Source: Calditrichia bacterium (GTDB lineage Bacteria > Calditrichota > Calditrichia > RBG-13-44-9 > J075). From it: a stretch of 64,000 nucleotides of DNA. The DNA is taken from assembly GCA_020635015.1 (NCBI GenBank), contig JACKAP010000012.1, forward strand, positions 102,367 to 166,366, read 5' to 3'. Shown here piece after piece: positions 44,761-52,661 of this stretch. The translations under genes were made by a program, and so were the position numbers. The first letter of the stretch is position 1. The number at the start of each line of letters is the position of its first letter. The notes under the pieces were generated by a model, which did no database searches, was not told the DNA's origin, and saw nothing but the letters and a program-made list of their open reading frames with translations.

Positions 44761-45960
44761 ATGATCGAACGACAGGTATATACAGTTACCCACCTTACCC
44801 GCCAGATTAAAGAACTGCTGGAAAACAGTTTTCCGCGATTATGGGTGGAAGGGGAGCTTTCCAACTTTAAGCGGCATACCTCCGGGCATTTGTATTTTAC
44901 CCTGAAGGACGAGAACGCTCAGATCAGTTGCGCCATGTGGCGCTTCCGGGCGGGAACACTGCCGTTCGCCCCGGAAAGCGGCATGAAGGTGCTGGTAGAG
45001 GGCGATGTGCAGGTGTACGAGAAGGGCGGAAATTATCAGCTGATTATCCAGCAGATTCAACCGGCCGGGATCGGTGCCCTGCAGTTGGCCTTCGAACAGT
45101 TGAAACGCAAGCTGCATGCCGAAGGCCTCTTCGACGCCTCCCACAAAAAACCCCTCCCGGCTTTTCCGGAACGGATCGGGGTGATCACCTCGCCGACCGG
45201 AGCGGCCATCCGCGATATTATCAGCGTGTTAACCCGGCGTTTTCCCGGGATCGAGATTCTGCTCTACCCGGTGCGGGTGCAGGGCGACGGCGCTGCGCAG
45301 GAAATTGCTGAAGCGATCGCCGATTTCAACCGTTACGGCGAGGCGGACCTGTTGATCGTCGGGCGGGGCGGGGGGTCCCTGGAAGATCTCTGGGCGTTTA
45401 ACGAAGAGATCGTCGCCCGGGCGATATACGCCTCGGGGATACCGATTATCTCGGCCGTCGGGCATGAAGTAGATTATTCGATCGCCGATTTTGTGGCCGA
45501 CCATCGGGCGCCGACTCCCTCCGCTGCGGCAGAGATTGCGGTACGCGACCGCCGGGAAGTTTCCGGAGAGCTCAATTACTACCAGGAAAAATTAGCGACG
45601 GTGTTCCGCAAACAGATCGACAATCAACGCACCCGCCTGCAGCGGATCCAGGAAGGGTATGGTTTCCGCCGTCCTCTCGACATGATCTACCAGAGCAACC
45701 AGCGGCTGGATGAGCTGCAGCGCAGCATCGGCGCGTCGCTGAATTATTATCTGCAGCTCCAGCGCAGCCGTCTGGAGAAGCTGGAGCAGCAGCTCCGCGC
45801 CATCAACCCTGAGGCGATCCTGCAACGGGGATTTAGCATCTGTTATAAAGACGGAAAGATCGTGAAGGACATTGCCCAGCTTGAAGAAAATGACCCGGTG
45901 CGGATCCAGCTGGCCCAAGGCTGGTTTGCCGCCGAAGTGCAACAAAAGGGAGACCGCTGA
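44761..45960 (+). CDS. xseA: Exodeoxyribonuclease VII large subunit
   Basis: This 399-residue protein has the N-terminal OB domain (YTVTHLTRQIKELLENSFPR; WVEGELSNFKRHTSGHLYFT) and catalytic region (PERIGVITSPTGAAIRDIIS; LLIVGRGGGSLEDLWAFNEE; AVGHEVDYSIADFVADHRAP), followed by a coiled coil. Exo VII degrades single-stranded DNA from both ends. The stop TGA shares one base with the xseB ATG. Confidence 0.96.
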   Translation: MIERQVYTVTHLTRQIKELLENSFPRLWVEGELSNFKRHTSGHLYFTLKDENAQISCAMWRFRAGTLPFAPESGMKVLVEGDVQVYEKGGNYQLIIQQIQPAGIGALQLAFEQLKRKLHAEGLFDASHKKPLPAFPERIGVITSPTGAAIRDIISVLTRRFPGIEILLYPVRVQGDGAAQEIAEAIADFNRYGEADLLIVGRGGGSLEDLWAFNEEIVARAIYASGIPIISAVGHEVDYSIADFVADHRAPTPSAAAEIAVRDRREVSGELNYYQEKLATVFRKQIDNQRTRLQRIQEGYGFRRPLDMIYQSNQRLDELQRSIGASLNYYLQLQRSRLEKLEQQLRAINPEAILQRGFSICYKDGKIVKDIAQLEENDPVRIQLAQGWFAAEVQQKGDR

Positions 45961-46199
45961 TGAGCGCCAAGCTTAAATTCGAAGAAGCCCTCAACCGCCT
46001 GGAAGAAATTGCCCGCATTCTGGAAAGCGGCAGCGCCTCGCTGGATGAATCGGTAAAACTCTATGAAGAGGGCACCCGCCTGATCCAACTCTGTGCCGGC
46101 CGCCTCAACGATGCCGAAAGCAAAATTCTCAAACTCTCCAAAGACGCCGCCGGTACCTTCTCCGCCGAACCGCTGGATGGCGGCACCGACCGCGAGTAA
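45960..46199 (+). CDS. xseB: Exodeoxyribonuclease VII small subunit
   Basis: This 79-residue protein begins MSAKLKFEEALNRLEEIARI and has LESGSASLDESVKLYEEGTR, the standard XseB pattern. Several small subunits bind the coiled coil of XseA. It overlaps xseA by one base, which ensures coupled translation. Confidence 0.96.
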   Translation: MSAKLKFEEALNRLEEIARILESGSASLDESVKLYEEGTRLIQLCAGRLNDAESKILKLSKDAAGTFSAEPLDGGTDRE

Positions 46200-46203
46200 A
46201 CCG

Positions 46204-46300
46204 CATCAGCCACAAAGACACAGAGGTCACAGAGTAAAAAAATGACATTTGTAGTTTCTCTGTGCGCTCTGTGCCTCTGTGGCAAAGATTCGTTCATGAT
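46204..46300. repeat. GCCACAAAGACACAGAGG / CTCTGTGCCTCTGTGGC element
   Basis: Left arm CAGCCACAAAGACACAGAGG, right arm CTGTGCCTCTGTGGCAAAG. It is the second copy of the element at 28312. Confidence 0.85.
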
Positions 46301-46325
46301 TACAACGATTTACACTGAAATGAAT

Positions 46326-47783
46326 TCAATTTCTCGACATCGCAATGCTGTCGGACAGTTGCAGCGTGCCGCCGCGGATGTGCAGGCGGGTTTCGTGCAG
46401 GTTAAAGCGGAAGCGGTTGATGATCCGGCGCAGGCGGGACAGCGGTGCGGCGGAGTGCTCCACCTGGTACTGCGCCGTTGCCTGAATTCCCCCATCCTGG
46501 TTCAATTGGCTCAGCAGCGTTTCCGGGCTGACCGCCTCCGATGTTTCTACCTGCAGGTAATCGACATACACCTCTTCCGTTTTCTGGCCGGAAGCGAGGT
46601 CGGTGCTGAGTTGACTCTCCAGGCGGTACACCAGGTACCCCGGGCGTTCATTCCCGGCCAATACACCATGTTTGAAACGGCCTTCCTGAGCTTCACCGCT
46701 CCCGGCACGGTGATAGCTTCCCCGGCCATGCGGGACGCCCCCGAGAACTTCCCCCTGGTACACATCTCCGTTGGGATAGGTGATCACCGCGCTGCCGTTC
46801 ATGTCATAATCGCGAAGCTCGCCTTCATAGATCCGCCCGTCGGGAAGTTCTAATTTGGCGCTGCCAGCCGCCGCATCACCGGACAGCAGCCGTCCCTGGT
46901 AAAGACCGTTTGCCCATACTCCCGAGCGGTCAACGCTTCCGGCAGCGTCATAACTGGTGCCGATGCCGTGGAAATTATTGCGCTGCCACTGACCTTCAAA
47001 GCGACTCCCATCGCGCCAGACGTAGGTGCCTTCTCCGCCGGCACAATCCCCGCTGATGCAGCCCAGCACCGCATGCTTTTTCACTCCGTACCAGATCCCC
47101 CCGAACTGCCCGTCGGCAAATCGCCACTCGCCGTAGAAGCTGTTTTTGCCTTTCTGCATTTGTAATACCATGGTGCCGCGATATTTTTCATCCGACCAGT
47201 TCGCACTGAAGCGATTGCCGGCGGCATCGATGGCGCCGGATACCCGCCCGCTGCTGACCCGCCCCTGAAATGTGCCGGTGACATTCCCTTCGGCCACCTG
47301 CAATTCCATCACGCCGAAATTGGTCTCCCAGCTGCCGGCGTAATCGTCTGCCACAGCCGCACATTCGATGCCTTTTAGCACCCGCACCGCCGCCCAGTGG
47401 CCGTTCTGCTCCGAATCCGCTTTCCACCAATAGCCGTTAAACCCGTTGCTGCCTGGCGCCAGGCGAAAGACCAACAGGCCGCTCAGGTCGCCCTCGGACC
47501 ACTTCCCGTTCAGCAGCGTACCGTCGGCGGAAATACGGCCCTCCAGCCGGCCCTCGACCTCCCCATCGTTATAAACTCCGGTTGCCCGCTTGCCGCTAAC
47601 CTCAATTTGAATATGACCGAAAGTGGAATGCCAGTAGCCGGAAAAGCCCTTGGGACCGGCGGATAAGAAAACGGGCAGCAGAAAGAGCAGTATTAACTGC
47701 CCGTATATGATCCGGGGGAAATTTTGTGGATGAGTGGATGGGTGGATGGGTGAATGGGAAACTGCGGCCGTTTTCAACGCCAT
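46326..47783 (-). CDS. Secreted MORN-repeat protein, paralogue 1
   Basis: The N-terminal boundary is uncertain: the hydrophobic signal (IIYGQLILLFLLPVFLSAG) has no close start codon, and the nearest ATG (47783) lies within an intergenic-type repeat, giving 485 residues. The mature part has two copies of a ~90-residue beta domain (FSGYWHSTFGHIQIEVSGKR; WETNFGVMELQVAEGNVTGT) and then MORN repeats (GTYVWRDGSRFEGQWQRNNF; IYEGELRDYDMNGSAVITYP; VYQGEVLGGVPHGRGSY). The last ~130 residues are shared with the next gene in general plan. The function is unknown; MORN repeats often bind membranes or phospholipids. Tandem paralogue of the gene at 48274. Confidence 0.7.
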   Translation of the reverse strand: MALKTAAVSHSPIHPSTHPQNFPRIIYGQLILLFLLPVFLSAGPKGFSGYWHSTFGHIQIEVSGKRATGVYNDGEVEGRLEGRISADGTLLNGKWSEGDLSGLLVFRLAPGSNGFNGYWWKADSEQNGHWAAVRVLKGIECAAVADDYAGSWETNFGVMELQVAEGNVTGTFQGRVSSGRVSGAIDAAGNRFSANWSDEKYRGTMVLQMQKGKNSFYGEWRFADGQFGGIWYGVKKHAVLGCISGDCAGGEGTYVWRDGSRFEGQWQRNNFHGIGTSYDAAGSVDRSGVWANGLYQGRLLSGDAAAGSAKLELPDGRIYEGELRDYDMNGSAVITYPNGDVYQGEVLGGVPHGRGSYHRAGSGEAQEGRFKHGVLAGNERPGYLVYRLESQLSTDLASGQKTEEVYVDYLQVETSEAVSPETLLSQLNQDGGIQATAQYQVEHSAAPLSRLRRIINRFRFNLHETRLHIRGGTLQLSDSIAMSRN

Positions 47784-47836
47784 CATCCCATCGACCCACA
47801 CACCCATACACCCATACACCCATACACCCATACACG
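47724..47836. repeat. GTGGATGAGTGGATGGG / ACCCATACACCC mirrored element
   Basis: GGATGAGTGGATGGGTGGAT (47728 onward) is answered by five ACCCATACACCCATACAC words at 47795-47836. It overlaps the predicted N-terminus of MORN protein 1. Confidence 0.85.
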
Positions 47837-48061
47837 CTACAACATTTTTAACACGCAGCATCATGCGCAACAACTTTGCCAGCTCAAATGTCAACATATT
47901 AACCCTCTCTGTTTAATCACGGTATTCATTCCTGAACACCCCGGAGGAAAGCAAAGTATATGCCGGAGAGGGAAATAAAGGAAAAACAGGGAATTAGAGA
48001 TAGATTCAGATGGGCAACTGGGATATAAATGTAATTTTCTTATACACCCGGATGGCTGGTT

Positions 48062-48115
48062 TGTTAAATCTGTTGCGCAAACAGATTCCTCGGTTGACGC
48101 CTTCGCGATGACACA
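48062..48115. repeat. REP-like ACAGATTCCTCGG...GCGATGACA element
   Basis: This is the same dispersed type as at 13279 (CCGAGGAATCTGTT), here on the other strand. An AATCTGTTGCGCAAACAGATT inverted repeat precedes it. No gene is visible in 47898-48273. Confidence 0.6.
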
Positions 48116-48204
48116 ACCGGCCGCCATTTGGAACGCAGCAAAGCGGGCTGAAACACCTGGTCGAGCAAAAGACCTAACAAATGCCCCCCACATCGCCGGC
48201 AAAA

Positions 48205-48263
48205 ACCGCTGGATCCGTATTGGGTTCGCAAGTTTTTAGCGGACCCAATACGGATCCAGCGGT
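48205..48263. repeat. 25-bp inverted repeat, 9-nt loop, unique stem
   Basis: Bases 48205-48229 pair with 48239-48263 with a single T-G pair. The stem contains GGATCCGTATTGGGT. It lies 11 bases beyond the stop codon of the MORN protein 2 gene and may mark its 3' end. Confidence 0.85.
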
Positions 48264-48273
48264 CTGCCCCCGC

Positions 48274-50193
48274 TCACTCGCCGATGGTGTAGTATCCGCC
48301 GTAAAACACCGAGGCACGCACCTGGGGCGAGAGGAGCAGCCGGTTCAATAGCTGCTTCACCCGGGTATTGACCTGCGAGATCTTATCGATGCGGTAGTCG
48401 CGGCCGGGAGTGATGCCGGTTTTTTCCTGGAAGAATGCCAATACGTCATCTTCGGTCGTGGTTTCCTGACCGTATACCACGTAATACGTCAGCAGTGCTT
48501 CCCGGCTGCCATCTTCCGTCTGGAGTTCTTCGGAGCGATACACCAGGAAGGTGGGGGGGGGGTCAAGTAGGAAGGAGAGCTGAATTGAGCCGGCATTCTG
48601 AAGCGGCTGAATGGCGGGCAGCGGCGTTGAGACCATACTGCCCTCCCGGCTACTGCTGTCGGCTTTGCTGCTGTCTGACATGCTACTGCTGTCAGGCATG
48701 TCAGACATACTGCTATCAGACATACTGCTATCAGACATACTGCTATCAGACATACTGCTGTCCGACATGCTACTGCTGTCAGATATGCTGCTAGGCGCCT
48801 TTGCATCGAGACGTATTTCTACCATGCCGGCTTTCCATAGCGCTCTAAAGGATTGACCTCCGGCAACCGTATAGACACCTTCTCCGTGCAGAAGACCGTC
48901 CTGAAAATCGCCCCGGTAAACATCTCCGTTGGCATAGGTATAAGTGCCGCTGCCGTTCATCTGGTCATCGACCCAGTTCCCTTCATAGCGGTCGCGGTTG
49001 CGCCATTCCATCGTCCCGCGTCCGGCGCGCCTACCCAGCCGGAAAGCGCCTTCGTAGCGGTCGCCATTACTGAAATAATAGCGGGCAATGCCGCGGATCT
49101 TCCCCCGGCGAAAAACCCCGCTCAAGCTGTCACCATTAACGGCCCAGATATACGACCCGTCGCCGTGGGGCAACCCCTCTTTAATCTGTCCCCGGTAACG
49201 ATCACCGTTCAGAAATGTCAGCATCCCATTGCCGTCCGGGGTGCAATTCTGGAATTCGCCTTCGTAGCGTTCCCCGTTAGGAAATTCCAGGCTGCCGCTG
49301 CCCTCCTGGCAATTCCCGGAAAGTGCTTTTCCCAGGTAGATTCCCTCCGCCCACACCCCATTATTGCGCAGCCTGCCATAGCTGTCATACTGCGCCCCCA
49401 TGCCGTGCGGCAATTTGTTCTGCCAGTCGCCGCGGTAGCGGGTGCCATCGCCCCAAATGTAGGTTCCCTTACCGGTTTCGCAATCGCCGCTAATGCAACC
49501 GTCCGTCTTCAGGGCGCGCACCCCGTACCAGAATCCGCCGTATTCATTGTCTTCATACCACCATTCTCCCAGAAAGCCGTTGCCCCCCTTAAGCAGTTTG
49601 AAGATCAAACGGCCCTTATGATCGGTATCTTTCCAGCTCCCGACCAGTTTATTGGTGCGTTCGTCAATATCGCCGCTGATGGTTCCCTGGTTGCGTTTCC
49701 CTTTAAAATCCGCCACTATCGATTTCCCGCTCACCGTCACCTGCATTGTTCCGTAATTGGAATACCATTCTCCGGAGAAGTCGCCGGCTTTGATCGCCCC
49801 TTCAGTGAGTGCTTTATCCGGACGTACCCCAATCCAGTCGCCCCCGGGGCGGGTGTCGCCGTACCACCAGTGACCGGCAAAGGCATTGCCATCGGACCAC
49901 AGGCGGAACACCAGCCGCCCCTCTTCCCCGTCAAGCGACCAGCGAGCGGTCAGCACATTCCCATTGGCGCTGGTCAGGCCGCGGATGGTGCCTTCGCTGT
50001 TGCCGGCAGTATATACGCCGGACACCGTCGTGCCTTTTACCGACAAGGTCAATTTACCCAATGAGGAGCGCCATTCACCGCTGAAATCCCCCGCCCAGGT
50101 GAGTGCCGGCAGCAGAACTCCCAACATCAACAGCAGGTATAATTTTCCGGATAAATTCTTGTACCTTACCTTATTGGAAACCATCTTCTTCAT
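48274..50193 (-). CDS. Secreted MORN-repeat protein, paralogue 2
   Basis: This 639-residue protein has a signal peptide (YLLLMLGVLLPALTWA) and then two ~110-residue beta domains (DFSGEWRSSLGKLTLSVKGT; DFSGEWYSNYGTMQVTVSGK). Both repeat the same G-W...G-W-W pattern as paralogue 1 (FLGEWWYEDNEYGGFWYGVR). About nine MORN repeats follow (GTYIWGDGTRYRGDWQNKLP; RYEGEFQNCTPDGNGMLTFL; and others). A low-complexity tract of SMSDS units (residues ~467-510) joins them to a C-terminal domain of ~130 residues with FLVYRSEELQTEDGSREALL, also present in paralogue 1 (YLVYRLESQL). The role is unknown; it is probably periplasmic or outer-membrane associated. Confidence 0.8.
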   Translation of the reverse strand: MKKMVSNKVRYKNLSGKLYLLLMLGVLLPALTWAGDFSGEWRSSLGKLTLSVKGTTVSGVYTAGNSEGTIRGLTSANGNVLTARWSLDGEEGRLVFRLWSDGNAFAGHWWYGDTRPGGDWIGVRPDKALTEGAIKAGDFSGEWYSNYGTMQVTVSGKSIVADFKGKRNQGTISGDIDERTNKLVGSWKDTDHKGRLIFKLLKGGNGFLGEWWYEDNEYGGFWYGVRALKTDGCISGDCETGKGTYIWGDGTRYRGDWQNKLPHGMGAQYDSYGRLRNNGVWAEGIYLGKALSGNCQEGSGSLEFPNGERYEGEFQNCTPDGNGMLTFLNGDRYRGQIKEGLPHGDGSYIWAVNGDSLSGVFRRGKIRGIARYYFSNGDRYEGAFRLGRRAGRGTMEWRNRDRYEGNWVDDQMNGSGTYTYANGDVYRGDFQDGLLHGEGVYTVAGGQSFRALWKAGMVEIRLDAKAPSSISDSSSMSDSSMSDSSMSDSSMSDSSMSDMPDSSSMSDSSKADSSSREGSMVSTPLPAIQPLQNAGSIQLSFLLDPPPTFLVYRSEELQTEDGSREALLTYYVVYGQETTTEDDVLAFFQEKTGITPGRDYRIDKISQVNTRVKQLLNRLLLSPQVRASVFYGGYYTIGE

Positions 50194-50384
50194 GACCTTA
50201 CCATATGCTAAAATTAATATAGATGGGTGGATAGGTAAATTCCTTTATCCGTACCGTTGCCGAGACAGATAAATGATATTGAATCGAACGCTCTTCCCAT
50301 CAACCCATTAACCGCTCTATTATAGCGATTTAGCCGCGCCAAAACAACTTCTCTTCAATAATCGGCGTTCCAGGCAAATAATCA

Positions 50385-50420
50385 AGACAAAAAAGTGCCG
50401 GCCTTCTGAAACCGGCACTT
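50385..50420 (-). terminator. Terminator of the FG-GAP gene
   Basis: On the minus strand AAGTGCCGG (50420-50412) pairs with CCGGCACTT (50401-50393), followed by a T-run (50394-50389). Confidence 0.85.
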
Positions 50421-50436
50421 CCGGATGCATAATCGC

Positions 50437-52224
50437 TTACCGCAGCAGGATCATTTTCCCGCTATGCGCCGTGCGGCCGGATTCCAGCCGGTACAGGTAG
50501 ACCCCGCTGGCCGCCGGCACGCCCCGTGCATCCCGTCCATCCCAACCGACCGCATAGAAACCGGCGGGTTGCCGAGAATTGACCAATGTCCTGATCAGCC
50601 GCCCCGTTACGTCAAATATACCCAGCTCAATCTCGCTGGCCACTGACAACTGATAACTGATCACTGTTGCCGGATTAAACGGATTGGGGTAATTCTGATA
50701 AAGCATGATCCCGCCGGGGATGGTTTCGGGAATTCCCAGCCCCTGTGCGCCGCTATTTTCCAGAATATGAGTGCGCTGGTTGACCGGCAGGTTATAGACC
50801 GTCTCACGGCTGCCGGAAGGCCAGATCACCGTCACGGAATCGACCGCAGTTGCCGCGCCCACCCCGACAATCAACACCGGGCTGTCCTGGGAAAGATAGC
50901 TGATACCGCAGTGGGTGGAGCGAAGCACTTTCTGCCCCTGCCAGTGGATCTCCACCCGACTGCCCACCGCATCACGATTGCTGACGGTGCCTTCCAGGGT
51001 CAGCTTGATCCAGTTATTGCTGCCGCCGCTGTTTTTCCACAGCACTGAGGGATCTCCCTCGTTCAGCACCGCAATGTCACTGTAACCGTTATTGTCAAAA
51101 TCGCCGATGGCGGAGGCAAAGCTGCTGTAGGTGTCCCCATCCATCCCGATGCCCACCGCCGGGGTAAAGGTAGCATCGCCGTTGTTGATGAAAAATTCGC
51201 TCTTCTGGCTGGTAGATCCTTCCGAGACGCACACATAGAGATCCAGATCGCTGTCATTGTCATAATCGATAAAACTGGTCCCCCAGCAGACCCGCCCGAC
51301 GGTCATCCCCAGGGGACCGGCGACATCAGTAAAGGTGCCGTCGCCGTTGTTGTGCAGCAGCCCGTTGCCGGCGGGGTTGTTGGTGACATATATGTCCAGG
51401 TAGCCGTTGTTGTCATAATCGCCGATAGCGATGCCCATGGCGTCGAAGCGCAGATCCGCACCGGCGGCAGCGGTGACATCGGAGAAAGTCCCGTCGCCAT
51501 TGTTGCGAAAAAGGGTATTGCCGCCGTTGAACATCCCCCGGTCGTTGGCGATATAAATATCCTGCCAACCATCATTGTCGTAATCAATAAAGGAAACCGC
51601 CAGGGGAGCCTGGTTGGTATCATCTACTCCGGCGATGGTGGTAACATCGGCAAACGTTCCGTCGCCCTGGTTCCGAAACAGCCGGTTGGGCTGCAGCGGG
51701 GAGCGGTTGGTGAGGTAGAGATCTAGATAGCCGTCGTTGTCGTAATCCGCCCAACAAGCGGCCGAAACCGTCAGCGCCGCCGTCGGCAGGCCGGCCGGAC
51801 CGGTCATATCCTGCAGCAGGCCGTTCCCTTCATTGCGATAGAGCTTGCTGGAGGCGGCAAAATTCGCGACGAACAGATCCTTGTCGCCGTCATTATCGTA
51901 ATCCACCCATAATACGGATTGCGATTCATAGGGATCGGTGATGTTCATTTGCGCCGCCATGTTGAGGAACTGGCTGGTTTCATTACGATAGCAATAAATA
52001 TACTCCCCAACCTTGCTGGCAAAGGTCAGATCATCCCGGCCATCGCCGTCAAAATCGCAAAAGCTCACCCCGCCGCCCCACACCCCGGAATGCTGGTAGA
52101 TATGCTGGATGCCCATCTGAGCCGCGACATTGCTGAAGGTTACCTGCTGCGCCGGGAGCAGAGAGGTGAGCAGCAGGATGGCCAGGAATGCCGGTAGGAA
52201 TTTAAATTGATAGGGATTAAACAT
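50437..52224 (-). CDS. FG-GAP/VCBS repeat protein with ASPIC-UnbV and T9SS domains
   Basis: The product is 595 residues with a signal peptide (FKFLPAFLAILLLTSLLPAQ). At least six FG-GAP/VCBS-type units of the form DYDNDGxxDLYVTN fill residues ~45-370; their Asp-rich loops bind calcium and form a beta-propeller. An ASPIC/UnbV-like segment follows (GSRVEIHWQGQKVLRSTHCG; VTVIWPSGSRETV). The end is a T9SS sorting domain (LYQNYPNPFNPATVISYQLS; SGVYLYRLESGRTAHSGKMI). It is expected on the cell surface. Codons for ISYQLSVAS match the dispersed word ACTGACAACTGATAACTG. Confidence 0.9.
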   Translation of the reverse strand: MFNPYQFKFLPAFLAILLLTSLLPAQQVTFSNVAAQMGIQHIYQHSGVWGGGVSFCDFDGDGRDDLTFASKVGEYIYCYRNETSQFLNMAAQMNITDPYESQSVLWVDYDNDGDKDLFVANFAASSKLYRNEGNGLLQDMTGPAGLPTAALTVSAACWADYDNDGYLDLYLTNRSPLQPNRLFRNQGDGTFADVTTIAGVDDTNQAPLAVSFIDYDNDGWQDIYIANDRGMFNGGNTLFRNNGDGTFSDVTAAAGADLRFDAMGIAIGDYDNNGYLDIYVTNNPAGNGLLHNNGDGTFTDVAGPLGMTVGRVCWGTSFIDYDNDSDLDLYVCVSEGSTSQKSEFFINNGDATFTPAVGIGMDGDTYSSFASAIGDFDNNGYSDIAVLNEGDPSVLWKNSGGSNNWIKLTLEGTVSNRDAVGSRVEIHWQGQKVLRSTHCGISYLSQDSPVLIVGVGAATAVDSVTVIWPSGSRETVYNLPVNQRTHILENSGAQGLGIPETIPGGIMLYQNYPNPFNPATVISYQLSVASEIELGIFDVTGRLIRTLVNSRQPAGFYAVGWDGRDARGVPAASGVYLYRLESGRTAHSGKMILLR

Positions 52225-52251
52225 GATCGGCCTCTGGTGTTTAATAGTATA

Positions 52252-52460
52252 TCATAGAACGCGGATGACGCGGATGACGCGGATATACGCGGATTTTTTC
52301 TTTGTTGCTTCGCCCTGATGAGCAAAAATTGACTGCAAATAACGCCTGTAGTCGTATCGATCTACTGTAAAGGTTAAGCGCGTTCACCGTCTTGTCTTTA
52401 ACTTCAATCATTTATCTGCGTAAATCTGCGCCATCCGCGTCATCCGCGTTCTATTGAAAC
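52252..52460. repeat. ACGCGGATGACGCGGAT / ATCCGCGTCATCCGCGT mirrored element
   Basis: AGAACGCGGATGACGCGGAT near 52256 is answered by CGCCATCCGCGTCATCCGCG at 52425-52452, with ~130 bases of ordinary sequence between. It fills most of the 436-bp gap between the two T9SS genes. Confidence 0.85.
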
Positions 52461-52513
52461 TTTTATCGTGTACTGTGATTCACTTAAAACAATCCGTCGA
52501 ACGAGAACAGATT

Positions 52514-52550
52514 AAAAAAAATGCCGGCCCCTGAGAGGAACCGGCACTGG
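52514..52550 (-). terminator. Terminator of the giant T9SS gene
   Basis: On the minus strand TGCCGG (52546-52541) pairs with CCGGCA (52527-52522), extended by wobble pairs, and T8 follows (52521-52514). Confidence 0.82.
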
Positions 52551-52620
52551 TAATTTGTACTAATTCTTTCGTCAACATCAATCTTCTCAAGCTTAACTTA
52601 TCATCCCAACCGCGGGTCAC

Positions 52621-52661
52621 ATCGTTTGATATAACCCGCAGTTTGGGTTATATCAAACGAT
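52621..52661 (-). other. 17-bp perfect hairpin immediately after the giant gene
   Basis: ATCGTTTGATATAACCC (52621-52637) pairs with GGGTTATATCAAACGAT (52645-52661) and touches the stop codon. No T-run follows, so it may protect the mRNA end ahead of the terminator at 52514. Confidence 0.8.

Noticed and set aside
48853..50064. 403-codon plus-strand reading frame
   Set aside because: It is antisense to the MORN-repeat paralogue 2 gene.
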